Source: Alkalimarinus coralli (GTDB lineage: Bacteria > Pseudomonadota > Gammaproteobacteria > Pseudomonadales > Oleiphilaceae). From it: 64,000 bases of DNA. The stretch spans positions 4,522,501 to 4,586,500 of the forward strand of contig NZ_CP096016.1 of NCBI RefSeq assembly GCF_023650515.1, written 5' to 3'. The notes beneath the pieces were generated by a model that saw only the letters and a list, made by a program, of their open reading frames with translations, had not been told where the DNA came from and made no database searches. The stretch's first letter is position 1; every line of letters starts with the position of its first letter. Below are positions 9,431-17,785 of the stretch, in pieces. Position numbers and translations under genes: made by a program.

Positions 9431-11854
9431 ATGGATAAGTTCATGAATAATAAGGCGCTAGTGTTGGGTTTGTCATGTTCGCTTCTGTCGTCGTCACTGT
9501 TTGCGGAAATGATGCAGCTAGATGATGAGGTTATGTCTGGGGTGAGTGGACAAAGTGGTATCACGCTTGATATGGATTTGCATGTAGAAGTAGGGGAGAT
9601 TGCTTACTTTGACGATGGTGCCGGCATTGCTATTCAGGGTGTGCGTATTTCTGATCCTTCCGATTCGGCTGCTGCTGCAAAGCAGCAGTATGTTTTTGAT
9701 ATTACTGATGATGGTAGTTTGAATATCGCCTATGATATTTCGCCTACTCGCTTTGAGTTCTCAGATATACGTTTGGGGACTGAGTCCGGGAATATGACAG
9801 GGCCGAGTGGCGGTGGTTTTTTCTGGGATTACCAATTAGTTGGAAATCTTAACATTCGAGGTGGTGGCGCTCTTAGTTCAAATGGGTATACGTTCGAGTC
9901 AAGCTATACGATGACTGACGGTGCGTTTGGTTATCGCACGCAGGGAAATAGTTTCTGGTTTGATGATATTGATTCTAGTTCTTCGTCTGTGATGACCTTG
10001 GATGTTGGAACTGATGTTGTGGGTGATTACTTGGATATTCGCTTGCCTAATTATACTGGTGAATACACCGTTGGGGCTATTAGGCATAGTTCAAATCCTT
10101 CCTTAAGTGGTGGGGCTCTGTGGGGTAAGTATGATATGACCTCGAATATCCAGCTGCGAGGAGGGGGTAGAATTGGGTCTACTGGCATTACTATTGACGC
10201 ACAAAATACGATTAACCGCTACGATTTTGCCTGGGGAGATGATGGTAACTGGCTCGGCGCGTTAGGTATGACTGGCGGATACAATATTGATAACCTAACT
10301 CTTGATGTTGCGGCTGATCCCGACGGCCAGCTTGGTCTGGCGATTGCCTGGGACAAAGTTGATGCTACTTTGCATATCGATAAAGTTGTACTCGGAGAAA
10401 CTAAGGCGAGGATTGATGATTACCTCGCAGGCAATGCCTTAACGGGTGGCCCTTCGACATTGAAGAGTATTGGTAGCATTGATATGAATTTTATATTCGC
10501 TGATCAAACTGTTGATGGGGTGGATTTCACAAATATATTCTATGTTCAGGCTGGTGGGCATGCAGATGCAGGAGAGCAGGGCTTAAGAATAAATGCTCAA
10601 TGGAGTTTGGTTGATCAATTTGCATCCGACAGTAATGTTTCCAATATAACCTATGTCGATGATGGCAATGCCGTAATGTTTAGTGGCTTGCAGTCATGGG
10701 GTCAAGGGGATTTGACATTAAATGTAACGAAAGCTGAAACAATTAATGGTACTGAGTTTTTTGATGGAATACGTATCGGCTTTGAAGACTTCACAGGCGG
10801 TTACAAAATAGATGGGCTGCAGGTGGGTAAAAATGACAGCCAACTAAAAAGTCAGGATCTGCAAGGAGGCTCTGAGTTGCTGCTTGCTCTAGGAGTGTTC
10901 CCTTCTTATGACTTTACAATTGACGGGCATATGACAATAGGTACCGGAGGCTCGTCTGGAGAGGGTTTGACTATTAACTCTGATATGCATATAACAAATG
11001 GTCGTGCTGCTCTAATGGTTGATGAAAATGGCAGTGGTATCTGGGCTACCGGGCTTGATTATGACATTCATAAGCGGAATATGACGATTGATGTAACGGA
11101 TGAAGGGCTTGCGATAGTTGAGGGTGAGTCATGGAGTGTAATGGATATCTCCGACCTTCGGTTGGGTGATAAAGTCAGCGGCGCGAGCTTTGGCAGCTTT
11201 ATAGTAAAGCGCTACGAAACAGGCTCATCCATGATTATAAAGGCTGGCGGTTCAGGGGATATTTGTGTAGGAGGAAATGCAACTAGTGCGGCTGCATGCG
11301 ATGCCGCTGGAGGCATTTGGGAAGAGCGCGGCGATGAAGGGATTACAGTCAGCTTAAAGAACATCCTGGCAGAAGCGGTGAGTGAGTCCAAAAGAAATAG
11401 CTTTACTTGGGAGTCGCAAGGCGGTTCAAGTACAAATCGGCCAATGCAAATTGTGTTTGATAACATTACAACTAATGATGGGGATGGAATTAATAACACC
11501 TATGGTCTCCAGAATGATATATCTATAGATGTTTATCAAACTAAGGTTGTGAAGAAGGCTGATGGGGCCGACTCCAATGGTGTGGTTGGTAATAAGGGGG
11601 ATGAAAAAGTCCTGGATGGGTCTTCAGCTGGGTATCGTTACGTGAGCAAAGCTGAAATGGATGCTACGCCTTCGTTAAAGTCTGACCGCCCGCTCGGGTT
11701 CGCAGTTAATGCGAATACACGCTTTAAGGAGTTGTCGTTTGGTAGTGTTCAAACGATTCACCCTGATGCAGCTCAGCCCTCAACCTTAATCTATGGTATG
11801 AGCATACAGAACGCTAATATCACCTCTAATCTCACTGCGACGCCTATTCAGTAG
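9431..11854 (+). CDS. large exported DUF6160/FilA-like repeat protein, member 6
   Basis: An 807-residue protein with a signal peptide (1-25, ending LFA), then EMMQLDDEVMSGVSGQSGITLDMDLHV-like sequence typical of the family. The body appears to hold about four divergent copies of a unit: a glycine-rich turn (IRGGG, LRGGG, QAGGH, GTGGSSG), a 'G-I/L/Y-x-I/F' strand, a D-D/N-G turn and an '(M/L)TLDV/LTLNV' strand, ending in a 'LGx' segment. This is consistent with a long beta-solenoid or beta-helical surface protein, which is an inference. Only two bases separate it from member 5. The start is uncertain between 9431 and the in-frame ATG at 9443. It is the last gene before a terminator. Confidence 0.7.
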   Translation: MDKFMNNKALVLGLSCSLLSSSLFAEMMQLDDEVMSGVSGQSGITLDMDLHVEVGEIAYFDDGAGIAIQGVRISDPSDSAAAAKQQYVFDITDDGSLNIAYDISPTRFEFSDIRLGTESGNMTGPSGGGFFWDYQLVGNLNIRGGGALSSNGYTFESSYTMTDGAFGYRTQGNSFWFDDIDSSSSSVMTLDVGTDVVGDYLDIRLPNYTGEYTVGAIRHSSNPSLSGGALWGKYDMTSNIQLRGGGRIGSTGITIDAQNTINRYDFAWGDDGNWLGALGMTGGYNIDNLTLDVAADPDGQLGLAIAWDKVDATLHIDKVVLGETKARIDDYLAGNALTGGPSTLKSIGSIDMNFIFADQTVDGVDFTNIFYVQAGGHADAGEQGLRINAQWSLVDQFASDSNVSNITYVDDGNAVMFSGLQSWGQGDLTLNVTKAETINGTEFFDGIRIGFEDFTGGYKIDGLQVGKNDSQLKSQDLQGGSELLLALGVFPSYDFTIDGHMTIGTGGSSGEGLTINSDMHITNGRAALMVDENGSGIWATGLDYDIHKRNMTIDVTDEGLAIVEGESWSVMDISDLRLGDKVSGASFGSFIVKRYETGSSMIIKAGGSGDICVGGNATSAAACDAAGGIWEERGDEGITVSLKNILAEAVSESKRNSFTWESQGGSSTNRPMQIVFDNITTNDGDGINNTYGLQNDISIDVYQTKVVKKADGADSNGVVGNKGDEKVLDGSSAGYRYVSKAEMDATPSLKSDRPLGFAVNANTRFKELSFGSVQTIHPDAAQPSTLIYGMSIQNANITSNLTATPIQ

Positions 11855-11872
11855 CTGGTGAGTGAGTTTTTA

Positions 11873-11903
11873 AAAAGCCTGTCCTTCTGGATGGGCTTTT
11901 TTG
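11873..11903 (+). terminator. terminator of the secreted-protein cluster
   Basis: AAGCCTGTCC-TTCT-GGATGGGCTT (one wobble/mismatch) followed by TTTTTG, directly downstream of the 807-residue gene. Rho-independent in form. Confidence 0.85.
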
Positions 11904-11957
11904 TTTCTGCGACTAAGCTATATAATTGCTGGCTTGGTGGTCATTAGGTTCCCGATT

Positions 11958-12932
11958 ATGGAATTGGTAAGGTTGTTAAACTGCTTGGCGGACGGGCAGT
12001 ATCACTCAGGTGTTGAGATAGGCTTAGAGCTTGGTGTCAGTCGTACAGCTGTCTGGAAGGCGTTAGGGAAGTTAGAGGCTTCTGGTGTGGCTTTAGAAGT
12101 GGTTAAGGGGAAGGGCTATCGCATTGTAGGAGGGCTTGATTTATTAAGTCGAGATGCGATTGTTGGCCACTTAAACCAGTCATCGACTCCGTTTGAAAGA
12201 TTATATTTATTGCAGGATGTTGACTCAACCAACTCATTTCTAATGCGAGAAGAGTCAGGCTCTGACGGCTATGCCCTTTGTTTGTCTGAGCGCCAGAGTA
12301 GCGGGCGAGGGCGTCGTGGGCGTGTGTGGCATAGCCCCTATGCTAAAAACTTGTATCTAAGTCTGTCGTTTAATTTGGCGGGCGGGGCTGAGGCGCTTGA
12401 AGGGCTTAGCTTGGCATTGGGGGTTGCAGTTGCAAATTGTTTGTCGGCCAACGGAGTGGCAGATATTGGTCTCAAATGGCCCAATGATATATGGGTGGGA
12501 GACAAGAAGCTGGCGGGTCTTTTAGTCGAGCTTAAAGGAGAGGCTGAGCTGGGGTGGAAGGTGGTCGCAGGGCTTGGTATTAATGTTTTGATGAGTGAGG
12601 ATGAAGGCAGTGTGGTTGACCAGCCTTGGACGTCGATTAGTGCTGTGGCAAGTGATTTGTCTATTGATAGAAGTCTGTGGGCGAGTTTGCTTATTGAGAG
12701 TTTAATCACCACTATTGAGCGGTATCGATTGTGTGGGTTGGAGGGGCTTCTTGCTGAATGGTCAAGGTTTGATATTCTTCATGGAAGGGGGGTGCAGGTT
12801 AGTGGAAGCGGATTATCTGGCTTGTGTATGGGAGTTGATGGCAGGGGGCGCCTGCTGGTTAAATCGGGCGAAGAACTGCATGCGATAAATGCGGGTGAAG
12901 TTAGCGTAAGGCCAAACAAATCCTCAGATTGA
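11958..12932 (+). CDS. birA: biotin--[acetyl-CoA-carboxylase] ligase / biotin operon repressor BirA
   Basis: About 324 residues, close to the 321 of E. coli BirA. The N-terminal winged helix (about 1-60, with VSRTAVWKALGKLE as recognition helix) would bind a biotin operator. The ligase domain carries the biotinyl-adenylate loop GRGRRG (116-121) and KWPND (173-177). The enzyme activates biotin with ATP and attaches it to the carrier domain of acetyl-CoA carboxylase. The start at 11958 was preferred over longer readings because it begins with MELVRLLNCLADG as in relatives. In pseudomonads birA normally lies between rrn and the tRNA/secE cluster, as here, but coaX is missing after it. Confidence 0.94.
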   Translation: MELVRLLNCLADGQYHSGVEIGLELGVSRTAVWKALGKLEASGVALEVVKGKGYRIVGGLDLLSRDAIVGHLNQSSTPFERLYLLQDVDSTNSFLMREESGSDGYALCLSERQSSGRGRRGRVWHSPYAKNLYLSLSFNLAGGAEALEGLSLALGVAVANCLSANGVADIGLKWPNDIWVGDKKLAGLLVELKGEAELGWKVVAGLGINVLMSEDEGSVVDQPWTSISAVASDLSIDRSLWASLLIESLITTIERYRLCGLEGLLAEWSRFDILHGRGVQVSGSGLSGLCMGVDGRGRLLVKSGEELHAINAGEVSVRPNKSSD

Positions 12933-13032
12933 TATAGCCAATACATCTTGATATAGGCGGCCCTGTGTATAGGGGTCTATTGCCTCTGGGGAAGAATGTG
13001 GTATGGCGACCTGTTGAGCATAAGGAGGAAAG

Positions 13033-13716
13033 GTGCGCTGGATTTTTTTAACATTATTATTGTTAAATGCATTATTTGCATTGCTTGAGTGGTCAGCGAG
13101 TCTGGGTGGTCGAGAGACTGACGGGGAAGGGTATCGTGCTGCTGCAGGTATTCAGGTGTTGGCTCTTCTTGGCGAGTCTGCGGGGGGAGGTTCCATCGGC
13201 AAGCGGTTAGCAGGCGATGCTAATGATCAGTTGTGCTTATTGATAGGGCCTCTAGCGGATAGAGGGAAGGCAAAGTTTGCGTTGGAGTCGATGCAGCGCA
13301 CTGGAATAAAAGCTGAGATGATTACTCAAACGACTGTGCGAGCACCCAATTATTGGGTTTATTTACAGCCCTATGAGAGTCGAAAAGCTGCGATCTCCAA
13401 GCTTAGAGAGCTGCAAGAGTCTAAGGTGGATAGTTACCTGATAACTCAGGGGGAGTTGGCCAATGGTATTTCTCTGGGTGTGTTTGAAAATATTGACTCA
13501 GCTCGCAGGATGCTGGAGCGGAGGCAGGGGCAGGGGTATAGCCCAAAGGTAAAGGAGCTGGGCAAGAAGGGGTTCGAGTATTGGCTGGCAACAGAAGATG
13601 CGTATACGCCTGAGCTTGACCAAAAAATAGCGAAAACACTAGAGGAATTAAAAATGTCGCCAGGAAAAAGACAAATTTTTTGTAAAAGTGTTGCATCTGA
13701 AAAAAAGTTACCTTAG
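13033..13716 (+). CDS. SPOR-domain-like membrane protein
   Basis: A 227-residue protein starting with GTG behind AAGGAGG. One N-terminal membrane helix (about 3-20) is followed by a periplasmic part. The segment from about 75 to 195 contains two repeats resembling the SPOR/sporulation-related fold (YWVYLQPYESRKAAISKL... and ISLGVFENIDSARRML...), a module that binds denuded peptidoglycan at division sites. Position matches the SPOR protein that sits between birA/coaX and the tRNA cluster in pseudomonads. The C-terminal tail is lysine-rich. The assignment combines fold-like motifs and context, without a profile match. Confidence 0.7.
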   Translation: MRWIFLTLLLLNALFALLEWSASLGGRETDGEGYRAAAGIQVLALLGESAGGGSIGKRLAGDANDQLCLLIGPLADRGKAKFALESMQRTGIKAEMITQTTVRAPNYWVYLQPYESRKAAISKLRELQESKVDSYLITQGELANGISLGVFENIDSARRMLERRQGQGYSPKVKELGKKGFEYWLATEDAYTPELDQKIAKTLEELKMSPGKRQIFCKSVASEKKLP

Positions 13717-13745
13717 TATAGCGGCCTCGCAAAACGCGGTACAGA

Positions 13746-13821
13746 GCTGGCGTAGCTCAGATGGTAGAGCAGCGCACTTGTAATGCGCAGGTCGGGGGTT
13801 CGATTCCGTCCGCCAGCTCCA
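13746..13821 (+). tRNA. tRNA-Thr (TGT)
   Basis: A 76-nt cloverleaf with acceptor GCTGGCG/CGCCAGC, encoded CCA, T-loop GGTTCGATTCC, and anticodon loop CTTGTAA giving TGT. First of a five-tRNA cluster. Confidence 0.97.
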
Positions 13822-13873
13822 TTTCTTTGTTGTGTGTTTTGTGATCTTGTAAGTCTCGTTGCGATTCTTATAA

Positions 13874-13957
13874 GGAGGGGTTCCCGAGTGGCCAAAGGGA
13901 TCAGACTGTAAATCTGACGCGAAAGCTTCGGTGGTTCGAATCCACCCCCCTCCACCA
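13874..13957 (+). tRNA. tRNA-Tyr (GTA)
   Basis: An 84-nt class II tRNA with a long variable arm, acceptor GGAGGGG/CCCCTCC, anticodon loop CTGTAAA giving GTA, and encoded ACCA. Confidence 0.97.
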
Positions 13958-13961
13958 CTTC

Positions 13962-14036
<75 letters not shown>

Positions 14037-14049
14037 AATTCTAGGCGAC

Positions 14050-14125
14050 GCTCATATAGCTCAGTCGGTAGAGCGCCACCTTGGTAAGGTGGAGGTCACC
14101 GGTTCAATTCCGGTTATGAGCTCCA
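14050..14125 (+). tRNA. tRNA-Thr (GGT)
   Basis: A 76-nt cloverleaf with acceptor GCTCATA/TATGAGC, anticodon loop TTGGTAA giving GGT, and encoded CCA. In E. coli and pseudomonads the next gene is a tuf copy; here there is none. Confidence 0.97.
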
Positions 14126-14171
14126 GTTTGGTATGGGTGGTGAGGCTTCTTTAAAGTTTTGTAGTTAATTT

Positions 14172-14247
<76 letters not shown>

Positions 14248-14274
14248 CTATTTATAGCGGTAGGGCAAGTAAAG

Positions 14275-14643
14275 ATGAATGCAAAAGTGGAAGTTGACGA
14301 AAGTCGCTTTGATGGCCTGAAATGGTTTTCGGTAGTCGCGCTTGTGGTTGTTGCGGTAGCGGGTAATCATTATTTTTCAGCAGAGTCTTTGCTTTATAGG
14401 GTTTTAGCGCTATTGGTGTTGGCGAGTGTGGCAGGTTTTATTGCTCTTCAGACCTTGAAGGGGAAGAAGTTTTCCGCATTGTTGAAGGATGCCAAGTCCG
14501 AGATTAGAAAGGTTGTATGGCCGACGCGCCAAGAGCTTACGCAGACGACAATGATTGTGATTGTGTTTGTATTGGTTGTTGCGTTGATCTTGTGGGGGCT
14601 TGATTCTCTTATAAGCTGGTTAGTGTCTGGATTAATAGGATAG
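14275..14643 (+). CDS. secE: preprotein translocase subunit SecE
   Basis: 122 residues, like the three-helix gammaproteobacterial SecE. Two N-terminal membrane segments (about 18-36 and 40-60) precede the conserved cytoplasmic stretch [15 protein letters not shown] and a third helix near the C terminus. It clamps SecY in the SecYEG channel of the inner membrane. The start was set at 14275; longer readings run back into tRNA-Trp. nusG follows 11 bases later. Confidence 0.95.
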   Translation: MNAKVEVDESRFDGLKWFSVVALVVVAVAGNHYFSAESLLYRVLALLVLASVAGFIALQTLKGKKFSALLKDAKSEIRKVVWPTRQELTQTTMIVIVFVLVVALILWGLDSLISWLVSGLIG

Positions 14644-14654
14644 GGGGGCTGCGA

Positions 14655-15188
14655 ATGTCTAAGCGTTGGTATGTGGTCCATGCGTATTCTGGATACGAAA
14701 AGCAGGTAATGAGATCTCTTAAAGAGCAAATGGTTCTTAAGGGGTTGGAAGATCGGTTTGGTGATGTGTTGGTGCCAACCGAAGAGGTTGTTGAAATGCG
14801 CGACGGGAAGAAGCGCAGGAGTGAGCGAAAGTTTTATCCAGGTTATGTGTTGGTTCAGATGGAAATGGATGATGAAACCTGGCATTTGGTTAAGTCTACC
14901 TCTCGTGTTCTTGGGTTTATTGGTGGTACTAAGGAAAAGCCGGCGCCAATAACTGAAAAAGAAGCAATGGCAATTTTGCAGCGCGTTGAGAGTGGGGCAG
15001 AAAAGCCTCGGCCTAAAACGTTGTTTGAGCCAGGAGAGATTGTTCGTGTTATTGATGGGCCTTTTGCAGACTTTAATGGGGTTGTGGAAGAGGTCGATTA
15101 TGAGAAGAGTAGAGTTAAGGTTGCTGTTCTTATATTTGGGCGATCTACGCCAGTTGAGTTAGGTTTTGGTCAGGTAGAAAAAGACTAA
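14655..15188 (+). CDS. nusG: transcription termination/antitermination protein NusG
   Basis: 177 residues, close to the 181 of E. coli. The N-terminal NGN domain begins [13 protein letters not shown] and binds the RNA polymerase clamp. The C-terminal KOW domain ([19 protein letters not shown]) contacts Rho or S10. GGGGGGCTG precedes the ATG. It forms the secE-nusG operon. Confidence 0.97.
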   Translation: MSKRWYVVHAYSGYEKQVMRSLKEQMVLKGLEDRFGDVLVPTEEVVEMRDGKKRRSERKFYPGYVLVQMEMDDETWHLVKSTSRVLGFIGGTKEKPAPITEKEAMAILQRVESGAEKPRPKTLFEPGEIVRVIDGPFADFNGVVEEVDYEKSRVKVAVLIFGRSTPVELGFGQVEKD

Positions 15189-15289
15189 CTTTTCAGAAAG
15201 TATTTATATGGTGCTCATTCTGTTCGCAGGGTGGGCTTTTTGTGTCTCGACGGGGAGCTTTTTAGCGTTCGAACCCGTTAGGAGGAAGT

Positions 15290-15721
15290 ATGGCGAAGAA
15301 AGTAGAAGCATATATAAAGCTTCAGGTTGGAGCTGGTAAGGCGAATCCGAGTCCGCCGGTTGGTCCTGCATTGGGTCAGCATGGTGTGAATATTATGGAG
15401 TTTTGTAAGGCGTTTAACGCGAAAACTCAAGGTATGGAAGCTGGTCTGCCAGTTCCAGTGGTAATTACGGTTTACGCTGATAGAAGCTTTACCTTTATCA
15501 TGAAGACGCCGCCTGCTTCAATATTGTTGAAGAAGGCTGCTGGTATTAAAAGTGGTAGCGGTCGACCTAATACTGAAAAGGTTGGCACTGTTACTCGTGC
15601 CCAGCTTGAAGAGATTGCAACCACAAAAGAGCCTGACCTGAACTCAGGTGACTTGGATGCTGCGGTAAGAATTATTGCAGGTACAGCCCGAAGTATGGGG
15701 CTGAATGTGGAGGGCGTATAA
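15290..15721 (+). CDS. rplK: 50S ribosomal protein L11
   Basis: 143 residues, starting [21 protein letters not shown] after AGGAGGAAGT. The N-terminal proline-rich switch ([16 protein letters not shown]) and the C-terminal rRNA-binding domain are complete. L11 forms the GTPase-associated centre with 23S rRNA and L10-L12 and is required for RelA activation. rplA follows with one intervening base. Confidence 0.98.
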   Translation: MAKKVEAYIKLQVGAGKANPSPPVGPALGQHGVNIMEFCKAFNAKTQGMEAGLPVPVVITVYADRSFTFIMKTPPASILLKKAAGIKSGSGRPNTEKVGTVTRAQLEEIATTKEPDLNSGDLDAAVRIIAGTARSMGLNVEGV

Positions 15722-15722
15722 G

Positions 15723-16421
15723 ATGGCTAAACTAACAAAGCGTCAAAAAGCGATTGCTGAGAAAGTTGAAGCAGGGAAGGCATACTCCATAGATGAAGCT
15801 GTTGCAATTCTGTCTGACCTATCCTCTCAGATCAAGTTTAAAGAATCTGTTGATGTTGCTATCAATCTTGGTGTAGATGCGCGTAAATCAGATCAGGTTG
15901 TTCGTGGTTCGACTGTTCTGCCGAATGGTACTGGTAAAGATGTGCGTGTGGCGGTTTTTACTCAGGGTGAAAATGCAGAAAAAGCAAAAGAAGCAGGCGC
16001 AGATGTTGTAGGTATGGATGATCTGGCAGAGGAAGTTAAGAAAGGTAATCTTGACTTTGATGTTGTGATCGCAAGCCCTGATGCAATGCGTGTTGTTGGT
16101 ATGCTGGGTCAGATTCTTGGGCCTCGCGGCTTAATGCCTAACCCTAAAGTGGGTACTGTGACTCCAGATGTTGCTACTGCGGTTAAGAATGCGAAAGCGG
16201 GCCAGGTTAGATATCGCACAGATAAAAACGGCATCATTCACAGCCCTTTGGGGAATGTTGAGTTTTCTGCGGATTCAATTAAGCAGAATTTAGAAGCGCT
16301 GATGGCAGACCTTAAGAAAGCTAAGCCTGCATCAGCTAAAGGTGTCTATATGAAGAAAGTTACCGTTTCTTCTACTATGGGGCCTGGGTTAGTGATAGAT
16401 CAAGGTTCTATCTCTTTTTAA
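15723..16421 (+). CDS. rplA: 50S ribosomal protein L1
   Basis: 232 residues from [15 protein letters not shown]; the start at 15723 has GGAGGG upstream and fits the family length of about 230. It contains the L1 signature near [16 protein letters not shown]1 builds the mobile stalk at the E site and, in E. coli, represses its own rplKA mRNA. A perfect 12-bp stem (16405-16416/16420-16431) spans the stop codon. Confidence 0.98.
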   Translation: MAKLTKRQKAIAEKVEAGKAYSIDEAVAILSDLSSQIKFKESVDVAINLGVDARKSDQVVRGSTVLPNGTGKDVRVAVFTQGENAEKAKEAGADVVGMDDLAEEVKKGNLDFDVVIASPDAMRVVGMLGQILGPRGLMPNPKVGTVTPDVATAVKNAKAGQVRYRTDKNGIIHSPLGNVEFSADSIKQNLEALMADLKKAKPASAKGVYMKKVTVSSTMGPGLVIDQGSISF

Positions 16422-16431
16422 GAGATAGAAC
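16405..16431 (+). other. perfect 12-bp hairpin spanning the rplA stop codon
   Basis: GTTCTATCTCTT and AAGAGATAGAAC pair perfectly around a TTT loop. The TAA stop of rplA lies within the loop and descending arm. The following bases are A-rich, not T-rich, so it is not a typical terminator on this strand. A role in mRNA processing or 3' protection before the L10 leader is possible. Confidence 0.6.
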
Positions 16432-16636
16432 AAAAAGAACTTTGAAGTCTAGGCTAGAGCCGAGGCTGTCAAAGACCGCAGGTGTGTTGAGTGTATGCTT
16501 AATGCTTAATTTCCTGCGCAGACGGTGTGACCTTACTCTTTGAGTGCTTTCACCGTGCGGTTGCTAACTTTTTGTAAATCAAGGGTTAGCAGATATGAAA
16601 TTGCTGACGATAGTCAGCGTGTGAAGGAGAAATCCA
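16432..16636 (+). promoter_or_regulatory. rplJ leader (probable L10 translational control region)
   Basis: A 205-base gap without a gene before rplJ. In gammaproteobacteria this region holds the rplJL promoter and the structured leader to which L10-L12 binds to repress rplJ. The length and position match. I did not fold it in detail, so the assignment rests on location. Confidence 0.45.
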
Positions 16637-17167
16637 GTGGCAATTGGACTCGAAGACAAAAAAGCGATAGTCGCTGAGGTCAACGAGGCTGCCGGTGGTG
16701 CTTTGTCTGCAGTTTTGGCTGATTATCGTGGCGTTACCGCTAATGATATGACCGTACTGCGGAAACAGGCTCGCGAAAATGGCGTTTATTTGAGAGTTGT
16801 TCGTAACACTCTTACTAAACTTGCTGTTGGCGGGACTGACTTCGAATGCATTAAAGAAGCATTGGTTGGACCAACCATTCTTGCTTTCTCTATGGAAGAT
16901 CCTGGTGCGGCTGCAAGGTTGCTTAAGGATTTTGCTAAAGAAAACAAAGAATTCGAAATTAAAGCACTCGCTGTTGGTGGTGAACTGTTGGGAGCTGAGC
17001 AGATTGACCGTTTGGCCAAACTACCTACGCGCGATCAGGCGTTGGGGATGTTGGCAAGCGTCATGCAAGCACCTATTACGAAACTTGTGCGTACATTCAA
17101 CGAAGTTCCGTCGAAGGTTACGCGTGTTGTTGCTGCAGTTCGCGATCAGAAACAAGAAGCAGCCTAA
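16637..17167 (+). CDS. rplJ: 50S ribosomal protein L10
   Basis: 176 residues with a GTG start (GAAGGAGAAATCCAGTG). It begins [15 protein letters not shown]; the C-terminal helix binds L7/L12 dimers at the ribosomal stalk base. The family is usually 165-176 residues. A long leader precedes it and rplL follows after 35 bases. Confidence 0.97.
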   Translation: MAIGLEDKKAIVAEVNEAAGGALSAVLADYRGVTANDMTVLRKQARENGVYLRVVRNTLTKLAVGGTDFECIKEALVGPTILAFSMEDPGAAARLLKDFAKENKEFEIKALAVGGELLGAEQIDRLAKLPTRDQALGMLASVMQAPITKLVRTFNEVPSKVTRVVAAVRDQKQEAA

Positions 17168-17202
17168 TTATTCTAGTTATTATTTTTCAGGAGATTTGAG
17201 TC

Positions 17203-17580
17203 ATGGCTCTGTCTAAAGACGATATTTTAAATGCAATTGCAGAAATGAGCGTAATGGAAGTTGTTGAGCTTGTTGAAGCAATGGAAGAGAAGTTTGGTGT
17301 ATCTGCAGCAGCAGCTGTTGCAGTTGCAGCTCCAGCAGCTGGCGGCGACGCAGCAGCAGCTGAAGAGAAAACTGAATTTGACGTTGTTCTAGCTGGTGCT
17401 GGCGACAAGAAAGTTAACGTTATCAAAGCGGTACGTGCTATTACAGGTCTTGGCCTTAAAGAAGCAAAAGCTATGGTTGACGGCGCTCCTTCTACTGTTA
17501 AAGAAGGTGTTAGCAAAGACGACGCTGAAGCAGCTAAGAAAGAGCTTGAGGAAGCTGGCGCATCAGTTGAAATCAAGTAA
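17203..17580 (+). CDS. rplL: 50S ribosomal protein L7/L12
   Basis: 125 residues. The N-terminal dimerisation domain is followed by an alanine-rich hinge (about 35-53) and the C-terminal domain ([20 protein letters not shown]) that recruits translation GTPases. AGGAGAT precedes the start. An attenuator hairpin lies between it and rpoB. Confidence 0.98.
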   Translation: MALSKDDILNAIAEMSVMEVVELVEAMEEKFGVSAAAAVAVAAPAAGGDAAAAEEKTEFDVVLAGAGDKKVNVIKAVRAITGLGLKEAKAMVDGAPSTVKEGVSKDDAEAAKKELEEAGASVEIK

Positions 17581-17623
17581 TTTACTTGATGATAAACTTT
17601 TGCGGTTAAGCTAAATCGGAATC

Positions 17624-17652
17624 GGCTGGCAATATTAATTGTCGGCCTTTTT
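17624..17652 (+). terminator. rplL-rpoB attenuator
   Basis: A 10-bp stem GGCTGGCAAT/ATTGTCGGCC (two G-U pairs) with loop ATTA, followed by TTTTT. It sits 44 bases after rplL and 134 before rpoB, the position of the partial terminator that sets the ratio of ribosomal stalk protein to RNA polymerase in E. coli. Confidence 0.8.
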
Positions 17653-17785
17653 CCGTTGTATGTGCTATATCTAATTTGCCGATGTTGTATTTATTTTTAT
17701 CGGCGCAGCAAGACAGTTTCAACTTATCGGTATCAAGCCGAAAAGAGACGCCAAAGGTGTTGAGTCATAAAGCTGGGGAACATAA

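Noticed and set aside
15189..15289. Possible attenuator hairpin before rplK (GCTCA ... TGGGC + TTTTT)
   Set aside because: The stem is only 5 bp with a G-U pair and a long loop; too weak to list as a terminator.
17187..17576. 129-codon antisense frame opposite rplL
   Set aside because: Serine/alanine-rich reverse reading of a biased coding sequence (rplL); typical shadow.
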